From JBKHYJ01 sp046565505 (lineage in GTDB: Bacteria; Acidobacteriota; Blastocatellia; UBA7656): 15,612 bases of DNA. The position numbers and the translations under genes are program-made. The notes below the pieces were generated by a model. That model saw only the letters and a program-made list of their open reading frames with translations, searched no databases and was not told where the DNA came from. The DNA lies in NCBI GenBank assembly GCA_046565505.1, contig JBKHYJ010000024.1, positions 1 through 15,612 of the forward strand, in the 5' to 3' direction. Below, in pieces: positions 7,288-15,612 of this stretch; the first letter of the stretch is position 1, and each line of letters starts with the position of its first letter.

Positions 7288-7340
7288 CCTCGCGAGGCTT
7301 CGGTGAGCGCGGACCTGCTATGCCGCGCCCGATTTGCCTC

Positions 7341-7349
7341 ATTATATCA
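7341..7349 (-). promoter_or_regulatory. Extended -10 promoter of the glycosyltransferase
   Basis: On the minus strand TGATATAAT (7349-7341) is a perfect TATAAT with the TG extension. It lies about 53 bases before the ATG at 7287. No good -35 box is seen, which an extended -10 can tolerate. Confidence 0.5.
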
Positions 7350-7382
7350 TAGCTCCGCCCGCCATCTCGCAGCGCCTTTGTT

Positions 7383-7411
7383 TTGACGAGCTTTGTAATC
7401 AGTATTATTCT
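7383..7411 (+). promoter_or_regulatory. Candidate sigma70 promoter of the thioesterase-NRPS operon
   Basis: TTGACG (7383-7388), a 17-base spacer and TATTCT (7406-7411) make a fair sigma70 match on the plus strand, about 90 bases before the thioesterase start. It lies back to back with the glycosyltransferase promoter, so one regulator could control both directions. Confidence 0.45.
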
Positions 7412-7465
7412 ATACCTTTCTAGAGCATCCCTACTGAAATTAAACCGGCTAACAATACGGAGCAG

Positions 7466-7504
7466 ATGGCCCGGCAGGCCATGGCTTATCTGATCACCCT
7501 ATGA
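7466..7504 (+). other. Possible 12-codon leader ORF overlapping the thioesterase start
   Basis: ATG 7466 opens MARQAMAYLITL and stops at TGA 7502-7504, which overlaps the thioesterase ATG as ATGA. A GGAG (7459-7462) sits 3 bases before it, while the thioesterase itself has no ribosome site. The same bases form a hairpin ATGGCC-CGGCA-GGCCAT (7466-7482). The frame is also open upstream to 7424, so it may instead be the tail of a lost gene. Confidence 0.3.
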
Positions 7505-8268
7505 CGGGAAAATGTTCATCCGACTGGCTCCCCGCTTTAACGCCGAACCCCCGCGTCAAGCTTCGCCTATTTTGCTTTCCATACGCGGGCGGGGCGGATT
7601 ACATCTTTAGCGGCTGGCGAAAGATGCTGCCTGAAACAATAGAGGTCTGTCCCGTGCGATTGCCCGGGCGGGCGCAGCGAATGCAGGAAGAGCCTTTTAC
7701 GAATCTTCCGGCCCTGGTCCGCGCGGCAAGCTCGTCGCTCGGCTCGCACCTCGACAAGCCCTTTGCCCTGTTCGGGCATAGCATGGGTGCCCTGGTCTGT
7801 TTTGAGCTGGCCCGCCAACTGAGAAGAGACTACAGCGTGCGACCGGCCCACCTCTTTGTCTCTGCGTGCCGCAGCCCTCAAACTGCAACGGACGATTCCC
7901 CCGACCAGGATTTGTCAGAGGACGACCTGATGGCAATGCTGCGCCGCCCCGATGGCTTACCCAACGGGGCGGCTGAAGATGATGAGTTGATCGACATGCT
8001 GTTGCCCTGTCTACGGGCCGACATCGCCATCTGCCGAACTTACGTGTATTCGCCTGGGCCGCCCCTGGATTGCCCCATCACTGCTTTCGGTGGACTACAG
8101 GACCATAAGATCAGCCGCGATTCACTTGAAGGCTGGCGCGAGCACACGGCGCTATCCTTCCACCTGAGAGTACTTCCGGGCGACCATTACTTTTTGCATA
8201 CGTCTCAATTGCTTCTCCTGCGATCCATCACGCTTGATCTCAGCCGGCACACCGCCTGCGCCGGTTAG
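7501..8268 (+). CDS. Type II thioesterase (NRPS-associated, GrsT-like)
   Basis: A 255-residue alpha/beta hydrolase of the external thioesterase family. It frees NRPS carrier domains from wrong or stalled acyl groups and so keeps the assembly line running. Visible features are LFCFPYAGG (23-31, oxyanion region), the RLPGR motif (53-57), the nucleophile elbow GHSMG with S94, the acid in GGLQD (D201) and the catalytic His in PGDHYFLH (H229). Length and motif spacing are those of GrsT, SrfAD and LgrE-like enzymes. It lies only 20 bases before the NRPS gene, which places both in one operon. There is no ribosome site ahead of ATG 7501, so translation may be coupled to the short ORF at 7466-7504 or start elsewhere. 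Confidence 0.93.
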   Translation: MTGKCSSDWLPALTPNPRVKLRLFCFPYAGGADYIFSGWRKMLPETIEVCPVRLPGRAQRMQEEPFTNLPALVRAASSSLGSHLDKPFALFGHSMGALVCFELARQLRRDYSVRPAHLFVSACRSPQTATDDSPDQDLSEDDLMAMLRRPDGLPNGAAEDDELIDMLLPCLRADIAICRTYVYSPGPPLDCPITAFGGLQDHKISRDSLEGWREHTALSFHLRVLPGDHYFLHTSQLLLLRSITLDLSRHTACAG

Positions 8269-8277
8269 CGCGTCACG

Positions 8278-8284
8278 AAGGAGG
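8278..8284 (+). promoter_or_regulatory. Ribosome-binding site of the NRPS
   Basis: AAGGAGG at 8278-8284 is a near-perfect Shine-Dalgarno sequence 4 bases before ATG 8289. It fixes the NRPS start and contrasts with the missing site of the thioesterase. Confidence 0.75.
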
Positions 8285-8288
8285 ACGG

Positions 8289-15612
<7,324 letters not shown>

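Overview
The window is a GC-rich bacterial segment, with a visibly less GC-rich first ~2.8 kb. It looks like soil-type accessory genome: one end of a large nonribosomal peptide synthetase (NRPS) locus next to a stretch full of broken genes. The mix of DUF1622, NIPSNAP, IS66 (DUF6444-type) and GT-C proteins with a big NRPS would fit Acidobacteriota (Blastocatellia-like). That is inference from gene style only; there is no rRNA or marker gene here.

Layout. 1-110: one perfect CRISPR-like repeat (74-110) plus two weaker copies of its 3' end, perhaps the degenerate end of an array lying upstream. 296-2112 (-): a multi-pass GT-C-like membrane glycosyltransferase broken by a one-base frameshift at a G run. 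2113-2806: no recognisable gene. 2807-3157 (-): the N-terminal remnant of an IS66 transposase. 3288-5041 (-): a compact three-gene operon encoding an HxlR regulator, an AlkB-like 2OG-Fe(II) dioxygenase and a short-chain dehydrogenase. It is driven by a strong promoter so close to the start codon that the message is probably leaderless. 5116-5843: gene debris, including a 22-codon copy of a NIPSNAP 5' end, a NIPSNAP gene and a convergent DUF1622 membrane gene. The last two have lost their 3' halves at a single shared junction.

5974-15612 is the biosynthetic part. A GT1-family glycosyltransferase (-) is divergent from a type II thioesterase and an NRPS (+). The NRPS runs off the right edge in one open frame (2441 codons visible) with domain order C-A-T-E-C-A. 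Module 1 would load a probably polar residue and epimerise it to the D form. Module 2 has a proline-like A-domain code. The thioesterase would clear mis-primed carrier domains, and the glycosyltransferase may decorate the peptide. The first condensation domain looks like an ordinary LCL elongation domain, so an earlier module probably lies on another protein outside the window.

I found no wholly new system. The most unusual items are the double truncation at 5622-5631, the leaderless promoter, a 12-codon ORF overlapping the thioesterase start, the unassigned A1 code and the CRISPR-like repeat at the left edge.
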